DNA of 64,000 bases. Origin: an uncultured Lachnospiraceae bacterium (lineage in GTDB: Bacteria > Bacillota > Clostridia > Lachnospirales > Lachnospiraceae). The stretch lies in NCBI GenBank assembly GCA_900544445.1, contig UQVK01000004.1, positions 28,093-92,092 on the forward strand, read 5' to 3'. The number at the start of each line of letters is the position of its first letter. Position 1 is the first letter of the stretch. The notes beneath the pieces are model-generated. The model made no database searches and was not told the origin of the DNA. It saw only the letters and a program-made list of their open reading frames with translations. Position numbers and translations under genes: made by a program. Below, in pieces: positions 27,935 to 35,744 of this stretch.

Positions 27935-27963
27935 TTACCTTAAGATTTCTTTAGCTTTATAAT
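27935..27963 (+). promoter_or_regulatory. Candidate promoter of the cysD operon
   Basis: TTACCT (27935-27940), 17-base spacer, TATAAT (27958-27963), leaving a leader of about 120 bases before the TTG start of cysD. The -35 is poor. Apart from this the stretch 27800-28091 shows no gene that I can support. Confidence 0.4.
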
Positions 27964-28091
27964 CACTTTTCTTTAGGTTTTTGCAACAGCAAAAGATAAC
28001 CTGGGCCCTGGCGGACGTGCAGCGCATTCAGCAGCCAAGAAATCATCACAGCAAGCGTATCCCCAGGATTGGTCCCGGAAAGGAGACGATC

Positions 28092-28991
28092 TTGAATACC
28101 TTAGATCACCTGAGCACTCTGGAGGCGGAATCCATCTACATCATGAGAGAGGTCGCCGCGGAATGCGAAAAGCCCGTCATGCTCTACTCCATCGGGAAGG
28201 ACAGCTCTGTCATGCTGCACCTTGCCAGAAAGGCTTTCTATCCCGAAAATCCCCCATTTCCTTTTCTTCACATCGACACCACCTGGAAATTTCACGAGAT
28301 GATCGAGTTTCGTGACGCGACCGCGAAAAAATATGGGCTGAATATGCTGGTGTACACCAACATGGACGGTGTGCGGCAGGGTATCAATCCCTTCGACCAC
28401 GGCGCCGCCTATACGGACATCATGAAGACCCAGGCGCTGAAAGCGGCACTGAAGCAGTACGGATTTACGGCGGCCTTTGGCGGCGGAAGGCGGGACGAGG
28501 AAAAATCCAGGGCAAAGGAGAGGATTTTCTCCTTCCGGAGCGCCGAGCAGACCTGGGATCCCAAAAACCAGCGTCCGGAGATGTGGAAGCTGTACAACAC
28601 CAGAATCCACAAGGGAGAGAGCATCCGGGTCTTCCCCCTCTCCAACTGGACAGAGGCCGACATCTGGCAGTACATCAAGAGGGAAAATATCGAGATCGTC
28701 TCCCTCTACTACGCCAAGGAGCGTCCCTGCATCTATCGCGACGGCAACATCATCATGGTGGACGACGACAGGCTGAAGCTCCGCCCCGGCGAAAAGATCG
28801 AATATAAGAAAATCCGTTTCCGCACCCTCGGATGTTATCCCCTCACCGGCGGCATGGAATCGGACGCGGATACACTGGATAAAATCATTGCTGAAACGCT
28901 CGGCGCCGTTTATTCGGAGCGGACCAGCCGCGTGATCGACCACGAAGCGGCCGGAAGCATGGAGCGCAGAAAAAGGGAGGGGTATTTCTGA
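28092..28991 (+). CDS. cysD: Sulfate adenylyltransferase small subunit CysD
   Basis: 299 residues. ATP:sulfate adenylyltransferase subunit of the PAPS-reductase-like ATP pyrophosphatase fold: PP-loop [13 protein letters not shown], then [28 protein letters not shown], and the C-terminal [12 protein letters not shown]. With CysN it forms APS from ATP and sulfate. The start is TTG at 28092 with GGAAAGGAG upstream. The frame is open for another 37 codons upstream, and a longer start cannot be excluded. It overlaps cysNC by one base (TGATG). Confidence 0.92.
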   Translation: MNTLDHLSTLEAESIYIMREVAAECEKPVMLYSIGKDSSVMLHLARKAFYPENPPFPFLHIDTTWKFHEMIEFRDATAKKYGLNMLVYTNMDGVRQGINPFDHGAAYTDIMKTQALKAALKQYGFTAAFGGGRRDEEKSRAKERIFSFRSAEQTWDPKNQRPEMWKLYNTRIHKGESIRVFPLSNWTEADIWQYIKRENIEIVSLYYAKERPCIYRDGNIIMVDDDRLKLRPGEKIEYKKIRFRTLGCYPLTGGMESDADTLDKIIAETLGAVYSERTSRVIDHEAAGSMERRKREGYF

Positions 28992-30820
28992 TGAAGGATC
29001 TGTTGAAATTTCTTACCTGCGGCAGCGTGGACGACGGAAAATCCACGCTGATCGGACACATGCTTTATGACAGCAAGCAGCTCTATGCGGATCAGGAGCA
29101 GGCGCTGCAGCTGGACAGCCGGGTTGGCAGCGCGGACGGTCAGATCGACTATTCTCTGCTGCTGGACGGGCTCATGAGCGAGCGGGAACAGGGCATCACC
29201 ATCGATGTGGCCTACCGCTATTTCAAAACGGAGGCGCGCAGCTACATTGTAGCCGACGCTCCGGGACATGAGGAATACACCAGGAACATGGCCGTGGCGG
29301 CTTCCTTTGCGCAGCTTGCCGTCATCCTCATCGACGCCTCCAAGGGCGTTCAGATTCAGACCAGACGCCACGCCCGTATCTGCTATCTGATGGGAATCCG
29401 GGACATGGTATTCGCCATCAACAAGATGGATATGGTGGGATATGACAGACAGCGTTTCAAGGAGATTGAAAGCACCATCCATGAAATGACGGAGCCCTTC
29501 CCCTTAAACAGCCTCACAATCATCCCCGTTTCCGCCACCGCCGGAGACAACATCACGGAGCATTCCGACCGGATGCCCTGGTATAACGGCCTTTCCCTCC
29601 TGGAATATCTGGACCAGATTGAAATCGCTCCCTCCACGGACAGCGCGGAATTCACCATGCCGGTCCAGAGAGTATGCCGTCCCAACTCCTCCTTCCGTGG
29701 CTTCCAGGGCCAGATCGAGAGCGGAAGCGTCAGGGTGGGCGACGAGATCCGCAGCCTTCCCAGGGGAGAAACCGCCACGGTGACCGGCATTCTGAACGGC
29801 TTTGATGAAGTGCAGGAGGCTGTGGCAGGACAGCCTGTGACCATTCAGCTGGGCCGGGAAATCGACATTTCCAGAGGCTGTGTACTGGTGAAGGGAAAGG
29901 GACATCCCATCTCGGAAAGCTTCACCGCCACGCTCCTGTGGATGGACGAGTCCCCTCTGATGCCCGGCGTCAACTATATCCTGAAGCTGGGAACCAAAAT
30001 GATCAACGCCACCGTCATGGACATCCAGTATAAAGTGGACATTCACAGCGGTCATCACGTTCCCGCCGACCGGCTTTATAAGAACGAGATTGGCGTCTGC
30101 AGCATCCTTGCGGCGGAAAAGATCATTCTGGATACCTTTGAAAAAAGCCAGCCCATGGGCGGCCTGATCCTGATCGACCAGGTCACCAACCACACCTGCG
30201 CGGGCGGAACCGTGAAAGCCATCACCTCTGGCTACGGAGATCTGTTCTGGCACAACTTTGACCTCACCAGGGAAACCCGCGCCAGAAATATGGGACAGAA
30301 GCCTCTCACCATCTGGTTTACGGGCCTGTCCGGTTCCGGAAAGTCCACGCTTGCCAACGCTCTGGAAAAACGGCTTTATGCCATGGGAAGGCATACAATG
30401 GTGCTGGATGGGGACAATATCCGTCTGGGGCTGAACCGGGATCTGGGCTTCTCGGAGGAAGACCGGATCGAGAACATCCGCCGGATCGCTCAGGTGGCAA
30501 AGCTGATGAACGATGGCGGCCTGATCGTGCTGACCGCCTTCATCTCCCCGTTCCACAGAGACCGGGATAACGCACGCAAAATCATCGGTGATTCCTTCAT
30601 AGAGGTTTATGTCAACACGCCTCTGGAGGAATGTGAGCGCAGGGACATCAAGCAGCTTTACCGGAAAGCGCGCAGGGGCGAGATCCACGACTTCACCGGA
30701 GTCAGCAGTCCCTATGAGATTCCTTCCAGCCCGGACATTACCATCGACACCACCGGGCGTACCGTGGAGACCTGTGTCTCCGAAATTCTGGAGAAACTTG
30801 CGCCCTACCTGACCAACTGA
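28991..30820 (+). CDS. cysNC: Bifunctional sulfate adenylyltransferase large subunit / APS kinase (CysN-CysC fusion)
   Basis: 609 residues. The N-terminal EF-Tu-like GTPase (about 1-215) has G1 GSVDDGKST, G3 DAPGHEEYTRNM and G4 NKMD, then two beta-barrel domains. The C-terminal APS kinase (about 435-609) has Walker A TGLSGSGKST and the LDGDNIRLGLNRDLGFS motif. With CysD it drives APS synthesis by GTP hydrolysis, and the kinase domain phosphorylates APS to PAPS, the universal sulfate donor. No PAPS reductase or sulfite reductase is nearby, and the next gene is a sulfotransferase. PAPS is therefore more likely used for sulfation than for cysteine synthesis. Confidence 0.94.
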   Translation: MKDLLKFLTCGSVDDGKSTLIGHMLYDSKQLYADQEQALQLDSRVGSADGQIDYSLLLDGLMSEREQGITIDVAYRYFKTEARSYIVADAPGHEEYTRNMAVAASFAQLAVILIDASKGVQIQTRRHARICYLMGIRDMVFAINKMDMVGYDRQRFKEIESTIHEMTEPFPLNSLTIIPVSATAGDNITEHSDRMPWYNGLSLLEYLDQIEIAPSTDSAEFTMPVQRVCRPNSSFRGFQGQIESGSVRVGDEIRSLPRGETATVTGILNGFDEVQEAVAGQPVTIQLGREIDISRGCVLVKGKGHPISESFTATLLWMDESPLMPGVNYILKLGTKMINATVMDIQYKVDIHSGHHVPADRLYKNEIGVCSILAAEKIILDTFEKSQPMGGLILIDQVTNHTCAGGTVKAITSGYGDLFWHNFDLTRETRARNMGQKPLTIWFTGLSGSGKSTLANALEKRLYAMGRHTMVLDGDNIRLGLNRDLGFSEEDRIENIRRIAQVAKLMNDGGLIVLTAFISPFHRDRDNARKIIGDSFIEVYVNTPLEECERRDIKQLYRKARRGEIHDFTGVSSPYEIPSSPDITIDTTGRTVETCVSEILEKLAPYLTN

Positions 30821-30865
30821 GGACTGCCCAAACCGGCAATAACGAATTATGAGGAGAGAGCCTGA

Positions 30866-32104
30866 ATGAAAGGAAACAAAACGGAGCTGTCGTTCATCTG
30901 CATCGGATTTCAGAAATGCGGAACCACGTCTCTGTATGATCTGCTGAAACAGCATTCCGATATTTATCTGACGGAGGACGTGAAGGAGCCGATGTTTTAC
31001 CGGGTTCCCTTTGTCCGGCGGATTCTGGGCCGCGACTGGTACCGGAATAGATATTTCGGCCATCTGGAGGAAGCCGGACGCATGGAGCCGGATGCACGCC
31101 GCAGGGCCTCTGAGAACGTGGGACTTCTCACCGGCCGCCGGGGAAGCGCGGCCGCCGCAGGCGCTTCTGCTGCGGGTTCTTCTGCTGCGGGCTCTTCTGC
31201 TACAGAAGAAGACAGTGCGGCGGCTCAGAAAAAGATCTCCCCGGCTTCCGCTCCGGCGCAGACAGACGTTTCCTCCGTTTGGAAGCCGGAGGCTGAGGTC
31301 TTCGTTTCCCGAAGTTCAGACGGACAGCCCTCTCCGCTCTATCCCGGAGAAATCAACGCGGGGCTCGGCTTTAACGGCTGCGCCCGTTTGCTGGGAAAAG
31401 ATTTTTCCCCGAAGACCAAACTGATTTTCATGATGCGTGATCCGGCGGACCGCTGTTATTCCGCCTACAAGTATTTTCTCGCCCTCGGCTTCCTTCCCAT
31501 GTCGGTGGTGGCGGATGACAAAAAAAGAGGACATGCGGCAGCCTTTGACAGCTATGTCCGCTCCGTCCTTTTCAATCCCCGCCGCCGGAAGGAAATCATG
31601 AGACACCGCATGAAATATCTCTGCTTTTCCCAAGGCAATTATGCTTACTGCATTCAGGAATATCTGCGGTATTTTCCCAGAGAAAACATGAAATTCGTCT
31701 TCTTTGAGGAGTTCGTCCGCGACGAAGAGCTGGTGACGAAGGATATCCTGGATTTCCTGCACATTCCTCAGGATCCGGAGATGACCTTTAACGTGAAAAG
31801 CAACGAGACCAATTTCCGCGCGGCCTCTCCTTTTCGTTCCAAAATCATGTACCTGCTTCAGGGAACTTACTATATGACCTTTGAATTTCTTAACATGAAA
31901 CGCTTCTGTCCCGGATTTTTCCGGAATTTCATGGCGTTTTATGACTGGACCATGGATCAGTGCACCCGTCCGGAAACGGATACTTCGAAAATGCTGCCGT
32001 CCACCAGAAAGCTTCTGAACCGTTATTACCGGAATCAGATCAGACAGGTGGAAGAGCTGGCAGGCCGGAACGTACCGGAACGCTGGGCCAGAAAGGATAA
32101 CTGA
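30866..32104 (+). CDS. PAPS-dependent sulfotransferase with a low-complexity insert
   Basis: 412 residues, cytoplasmic. The 5'-phosphosulfate loop GFQKCGTTSLYDLL (about 12-25) and the 3'-phosphate motif MMRDPADRCYSAYKYF (about 190-205) are both intact, the defining pair of sulfotransferases. Between them a segment of about 90 residues is low-complexity (Ala/Ser repeats and charged stretches) and partly encoded by a 15-bp tandem repeat. The core fold resumes at INAGLGFNGCARLLGK. The C-terminal part (NYAYCIQEYLRYFPRENMKFVFFEEF) resembles sulfotransferases acting on carbohydrates and lipids. The acceptor cannot be predicted. It lies 45 bases after cysNC, clearly the consumer of its PAPS. Confidence 0.85.
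   Translation: MKGNKTELSFICIGFQKCGTTSLYDLLKQHSDIYLTEDVKEPMFYRVPFVRRILGRDWYRNRYFGHLEEAGRMEPDARRRASENVGLLTGRRGSAAAAGASAAGSSAAGSSATEEDSAAAQKKISPASAPAQTDVSSVWKPEAEVFVSRSSDGQPSPLYPGEINAGLGFNGCARLLGKDFSPKTKLIFMMRDPADRCYSAYKYFLALGFLPMSVVADDKKRGHAAAFDSYVRSVLFNPRRRKEIMRHRMKYLCFSQGNYAYCIQEYLRYFPRENMKFVFFEEFVRDEELVTKDILDFLHIPQDPEMTFNVKSNETNFRAASPFRSKIMYLLQGTYYMTFEFLNMKRFCPGFFRNFMAFYDWTMDQCTRPETDTSKMLPSTRKLLNRYYRNQIRQVEELAGRNVPERWARKDN
31164..31208 (+). repeat. 15-bp in-frame tandem repeat inside the sulfotransferase
   Basis: CTTCTGCTGCGGGTT (31164-31178), CTTCTGCTGCGGGCT (31179-31193) and a degenerate third copy (31194-31208). The period is a multiple of three, so copy-number change would keep the frame and vary an Ala-Ala-Gly-Ser-Ser linker. 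Confidence 0.75.
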
Positions 32105-32150
32105 GCCCGGATTTCCATAAACAAAATTTCATTAAAAGGAGGGTTTCATC

Positions 32151-33251
32151 ATGGCAAACATTCTGAACAGTCCCGGCAGATATGTGCAGGGAGCAGGAGA
32201 ACTTTCCCGGCTGGGAGGCTACGCAGGGGAATACGGGAAAAAAGCTCTGATTCTCATCAGCGCATCCGGATACAAAAGAACCGGAAGCATGATTGAGAAA
32301 AGCTTTGAAGGGACGGACTGCACCATCCTGTTTGACTATTTCAACGGGGAATGCTGCAAGGACGAAATCGGCCGTCTCACAGGCATCATGGAAAAGGAAG
32401 GCTGTGACCTGGTGATCGGCGTGGGCGGCGGAAAGATCCTGGATACCGCAAAGGCGGCCGCCTACTACAGACACACGCCTGTCATCATCTGCCCTACCAT
32501 CGCATCCACGGACGCGCCGTGCAGCGCGCTTTCCGTCATTTACACCCCGGACGGCGTTTTTGAGGAATATCTGTTCCTGCCCGCCAATCCGAACATGGTG
32601 CTGATGGACACCCAGGTCATCTCCAGGTCTCCGGTGCGTCTCACCGTATCCGGAATGGGAGACGCCCTTGCCACCTATTTTGAGGCCCGCGCCTGTCAGG
32701 CAAAGGACGCCCTCACCTGTGCGGGAGGACACGGCACCCTGGCCGCCATGGCTCTGGCTGAGCTGTGCTTCGACACGCTGATGGAGGAAGGCGTCAAGGC
32801 AAAGGTGGCTCTGGAAGCCGGCGTCTGCACCAATGCCGTGGAAAAAATCATTGAGGCAAACACCCTGCTGTCCGGCATCGGCTTTGAAAGCGGCGGTCTC
32901 GCGGGCGCACATGCCATCCACAACGGCCTGACCGTTCTGGAGGAATGCCACCACATGTACCACGGCGAAAAGGTGGCCTTCGGCACCATTACCCAGCTGG
33001 TTCTGGAAAATGTTCCCACGGACGAGCTGGAAGAGGTGATTGATTTCTGTATTGAAGTGGGGCTGCCTGTAACGCTGGCGGAACTTGGCATCAAAGAGGT
33101 GACCGAAGAAAAAATCATGGCTGTTGCTACAGCCGCCTGCGCGGAAAGCGACACCCTCCACAACATGCCATTTGAAGTTACGCCCGAAAAGGTTTATGCC
33201 GCTATTCTGGCAGCAGACGGATATGGCAGATATTATAAAGGGGAAGAATAA
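32151..33251 (+). CDS. gldA: Glycerol dehydrogenase, iron-type ADH superfamily
   Basis: 366 residues. NAD-binding GVGGGKILDTAKA (about 93-105) with the following CPTIASTDAPCSALSV. Metal ligands: Asp in SGMGDALATYFE, His in GLAGAHAIHNG and His in HMYHGEKVAFG. It oxidises glycerol to dihydroxyacetone with NAD. AAAAGGAGG precedes the ATG. It follows the sulfotransferase by about 45 bases on the same strand and may be in the same transcript, though a functional link to sulfation is only inference. Confidence 0.92.
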   Translation: MANILNSPGRYVQGAGELSRLGGYAGEYGKKALILISASGYKRTGSMIEKSFEGTDCTILFDYFNGECCKDEIGRLTGIMEKEGCDLVIGVGGGKILDTAKAAAYYRHTPVIICPTIASTDAPCSALSVIYTPDGVFEEYLFLPANPNMVLMDTQVISRSPVRLTVSGMGDALATYFEARACQAKDALTCAGGHGTLAAMALAELCFDTLMEEGVKAKVALEAGVCTNAVEKIIEANTLLSGIGFESGGLAGAHAIHNGLTVLEECHHMYHGEKVAFGTITQLVLENVPTDELEEVIDFCIEVGLPVTLAELGIKEVTEEKIMAVATAACAESDTLHNMPFEVTPEKVYAAILAADGYGRYYKGEE

Positions 33252-33283
33252 TCCGGGAGCGCTTCCGATGAGGGGATATGATG

Positions 33284-34111
33284 ATGAGCACACTGGAACA
33301 TTTTCTGACTGAAATCGGACTGCCTGAGGCGGGGAGGGACTGTGTCCTTTCCCCCGCCCTTCCGCAGGAACGCCTGCAGACGCTCTGCAGCCTTCTGGAA
33401 CAGGATGAAGAGGCCTGTCTGCAGGCATTAAAGACAGAAACGGATCCCAACGGAGCCGCTCTGTGCCTGTTTTCGCTTTATGCCTTTTCCCAAAGGGAAG
33501 CATGGCTCGCCAGAGGGATCTCCGAACAAATCTATCTGGATACCATGCGTGATCTCACCCTCTGGTATCAGGCCTGTATACAGAAAACCGGCCGCCCCGG
33601 CGTTATGGAATGGGACTGGCTCCTCAATTCTCTGAAGGGCCGCCTTGTGAGGCTCGGAAGGCTTCAGTATGAACCCGGGGTTCTGGAGGAAGCGATCCGG
33701 ACGGATGAATATTCCTTTCCAAAAGGAGTACGCAAACTGGAAATACATATCCCGGCGGACGGAAAGCTGGAACCGGAACAGATCTCCTCTTCCCTCTCTC
33801 AGGCGCGGACCTTTTTCGCAGGGAATGAATACCGGCTGATGCACTGCCATTCCTGGCTTCTTTCCCCTGCTCTCCATCGGATTCTGCCGCCCTCCTCCAA
33901 TATTCTGAATTTTCAGTCCTTCTTCCGGCTCTATGGGGAAGATTTCTCCTACCGCCAGGCCGAAGAGCGCGTATTCGGGGAGATCAGCGACCGGACCGAA
34001 AGCTATCCGGAACATACCTCCCTGCAGAAGAGTCTGAAAGCCTTTCTGCTTACAGGGGGCCGGGTTGGAATGGGGATGGGGGTGATTCCCTTTTCAGAGG
34101 AAAAGCACTGA
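33284..34111 (+). CDS. Acyltransferase-like protein (NAT_N / GNAT_C type)
   Basis: 275 residues. The N-terminal helical domain (FLTEIGLPEAGRDCVLSP...) and C-terminal domain with LEIHIPADGKLEPEQISSSL and MHCHSWLLSPALHRILPPSSNIL match the two-part N-acyltransferase/GNAT-like proteins of Clostridia, recalled without a search. Three consecutive ATG codons (33278, 33281, 33284) follow GAGGGGAT; the third has the best spacing. It is the last plus-strand gene of the sulfation/glycerol group. Substrate unknown. Confidence 0.65.
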   Translation: MSTLEHFLTEIGLPEAGRDCVLSPALPQERLQTLCSLLEQDEEACLQALKTETDPNGAALCLFSLYAFSQREAWLARGISEQIYLDTMRDLTLWYQACIQKTGRPGVMEWDWLLNSLKGRLVRLGRLQYEPGVLEEAIRTDEYSFPKGVRKLEIHIPADGKLEPEQISSSLSQARTFFAGNEYRLMHCHSWLLSPALHRILPPSSNILNFQSFFRLYGEDFSYRQAEERVFGEISDRTESYPEHTSLQKSLKAFLLTGGRVGMGMGVIPFSEEKH

Positions 34112-34129
34112 TACCCCGGTAAAAAAAGA

Positions 34130-34155
34130 GCTGCAGGATTTCCATTTCCTGCAGC
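34130..34155 (-). terminator. Terminator of ahcY (usable from both sides)
   Basis: GCTGCAGGA/TCCTGCAGC, nine base pairs with an 8-base loop. On the minus strand it is followed after CTC by TTTTTTT, directly after the ahcY stop at 34175. Confidence 0.8.
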
Positions 34156-34174
34156 CCTTATTATTTCCCGCCGT

Positions 34175-35422
34175 TTACACCAGCGACTTATTCAGATAAG
34201 CCTCCTGCTCAGGCGTAAGAGTATCGATCTCCTTTCCAAGGAAGCGGAGCTTTCTTTCCGCAACTTCCCGGTCAATTTCCTCCGGAACATCGATCAGCTT
34301 CTCGGTCAGCTCTCTGCCGTGCTCCACCAGATATTTTGCAGACAGCGCCTGAATCGCAAAGCTCATATCCATGATCTCCGCCGGATGTCCGTCTCCTGCC
34401 GCCAGGTTCACAAGACGTCCCTCTGCCAGAACACAGATCCACTGTCCGGTGGGCAGCTTGTAGCCCTGAATATTTCTTCTCATCTCTTTGGTCTCGACCG
34501 CCATTTCACGAAGTCCCGTCATGTCGATCTCGCAGTCGAAGTGGCCTGCATTGCAGAGGATGGCGCCTTCCTTCATCTCCACGAAATCCTCCGCGTCGAT
34601 GACCTTGTCGCAGCCCGTTACGGTCACGAAGAAGTCTCCCAGCTTTGCCGCTTCCTTCATGGGCATTACATCGAAGCCGTCCATTACCGCCTCAATCGCC
34701 TTTACGGGATCGATCTCCGTCACGATAACCCTAGCTCCCAGCCCCTTCGCTCTCATGGAAACTCCCTTACCGCACCAACCGTAGCCGGCTACGACCACAA
34801 TCTTACCTGCCACGATCAGATTTGTGGTACGATTGATGCCGTCCCATACGGACTGACCCGTACCGTATCTGTTGTCAAAGAAATGCTTGCACTGCGCATT
34901 GTTGACACGGACCATGGGGAATTCCAGTTCTCCGGCCCGATTCATGGCCTCCAGCCGGATGATGCCTGTGGTGGTTTCCTCGCAGCCGCCAAGGATATTC
35001 GGAATCAGGTCGCGCATCTCGGTATGAACCATGTGCACCAGGTCGCCGCCGTCATCGATGATGATGTTGGGACCCGCGGACAGCGCGGCACGGATGTGCG
35101 CATTGTACTCCTCCTCTGTCGCTCCATACCAGGCATGTACTTCCAGCCCCGCCTTTACCAGCGCCGCGGCCACATCGTCCTGCGTGGAAAGCGGATTGGA
35201 GCCGGTCACATACATTTCCGCCCCGCCTGCCGCCAGCACCTTGCACAGATATGCGGTTTTGGCTTCCAGATGTACGGAAAGCGTGATCTTTTTCCCTGCG
35301 AAGGGCTTCGTCCGGCTGAACTCTTCCTCCAGCATGCGAAGCAGGTCGCAGTTTCTCTTTACCCATTCAATTTTCTGTTCGCCGGATTCGGCCAGGTTGA
35401 TGTCTCTGATTTCGCTGCTCAT
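34175..35422 (-). CDS. ahcY: Adenosylhomocysteinase (SAH hydrolase)
   Basis: 415 residues. Splits S-adenosylhomocysteine to adenosine and homocysteine, relieving methyltransferase inhibition. Motifs: LSVHLEAKTAYL, the substrate-site YGTGQSVWDGI, the NAD Rossmann loop VVAGYGWCGKGVSM, GHFDCEID and the C-terminal LNLAAGDGHP-type segment (here LVNLAAGDGHPAEIMD). The family is less usual than the Pfs/LuxS route in Firmicutes, though well known in anaerobes. AAGAGG precedes the ATG. The gene has its own promoter and a leader of about 180 bases with a tandem duplication. Confidence 0.94.
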   Translation of the reverse strand: MSSEIRDINLAESGEQKIEWVKRNCDLLRMLEEEFSRTKPFAGKKITLSVHLEAKTAYLCKVLAAGGAEMYVTGSNPLSTQDDVAAALVKAGLEVHAWYGATEEEYNAHIRAALSAGPNIIIDDGGDLVHMVHTEMRDLIPNILGGCEETTTGIIRLEAMNRAGELEFPMVRVNNAQCKHFFDNRYGTGQSVWDGINRTTNLIVAGKIVVVAGYGWCGKGVSMRAKGLGARVIVTEIDPVKAIEAVMDGFDVMPMKEAAKLGDFFVTVTGCDKVIDAEDFVEMKEGAILCNAGHFDCEIDMTGLREMAVETKEMRRNIQGYKLPTGQWICVLAEGRLVNLAAGDGHPAEIMDMSFAIQALSAKYLVEHGRELTEKLIDVPEEIDREVAERKLRFLGKEIDTLTPEQEAYLNKSLV

Positions 35423-35580
35423 TTCTACCTCTTTTCTCCGCCGCCGACAGGCGGCTTTTGATTCAGAGAAATTGGACGAAAGTCCAATTTCCAGGAAAAA
35501 ATCTCTGATTTTTTCCGCCTCTCTTCTTCGCTGCCGACAGGCGGCCCTCGATTCAGAGAAATTGGATATTGGTCCAAAAT
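35402..35580 (-). repeat. Tandemly duplicated structured leader of ahcY
   Basis: Two copies about 90 bases apart share, on the minus strand, TCCAATTTCTCTGAATC, then the hairpin GCCGCC-TGTC-GGCGGC (35440-35455; distal copy 35530-35545 with one change) and an AGAGG ribosome site. The distal copy even keeps AATCAGAGA, the third to fifth codons of ahcY, but lacks ATGAGCAGC. Further hairpins: GGAAAAAATC/GATTTTTTCC and AATTGGAC-TTTC-GTCCAATT. TCTCTGA and TCAGAGA are complementary, so alternative pairing is possible. No known SAH or SAM riboswitch consensus was recognised. Confidence 0.7.
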
Positions 35581-35609
35581 CCCTCTGTTTTCAGTTCAGC
35601 CGAATTTTT

Positions 35610-35638
35610 ATTATAGTGATGGTCGTCTGTCCTGTCAT
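35610..35638 (-). promoter_or_regulatory. Sigma-A promoter of ahcY
   Basis: Minus strand ATGACA (35633-35638), 17-base spacer, TATAAT (35610-35615). It precedes the duplicated leader. Confidence 0.6.
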
Positions 35639-35704
35639 CACTGTTTTGTCCGTACCTATGGTAGCAAAAAAACGGCCTGATTGCAAGGGATGTTTCGTTG
35701 CCTC

Positions 35705-35739
35705 GTTACCTGCCACACGGGTCGCGCGGTAACTGGCAG
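35705..35739. repeat. Interleaved inverted repeats after the 35745 gene
   Basis: GTTACC (35705-35710) pairs with GGTAAC (35728-35733), and CTGCCA (35710-35715) with TGGCAG (35734-35739). The order 1-2-1'-2' is pseudoknot-like. The CGTTAC start recalls the hairpin at 5334-5362, so both may be degenerate members of one extragenic repeat. Confidence 0.4.
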
Positions 35740-35744
35740 CAGGC

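Noticed and set aside
27970..28091. Riboswitch in the cysD leader
   Set aside because: A CCTGGG/CCCAGG pairing can be drawn, but no known riboswitch core (S-box or other) is present, and the segment also reads as open frame continuous with cysD.
35423..35610. SAH or SAM riboswitch upstream of ahcY
   Set aside because: The position is suggestive, but the sequence does not show the conserved cores I know for SAH, SAM-I, SAM-II or SAM-IV riboswitches. It is reported only as an unassigned structured leader.
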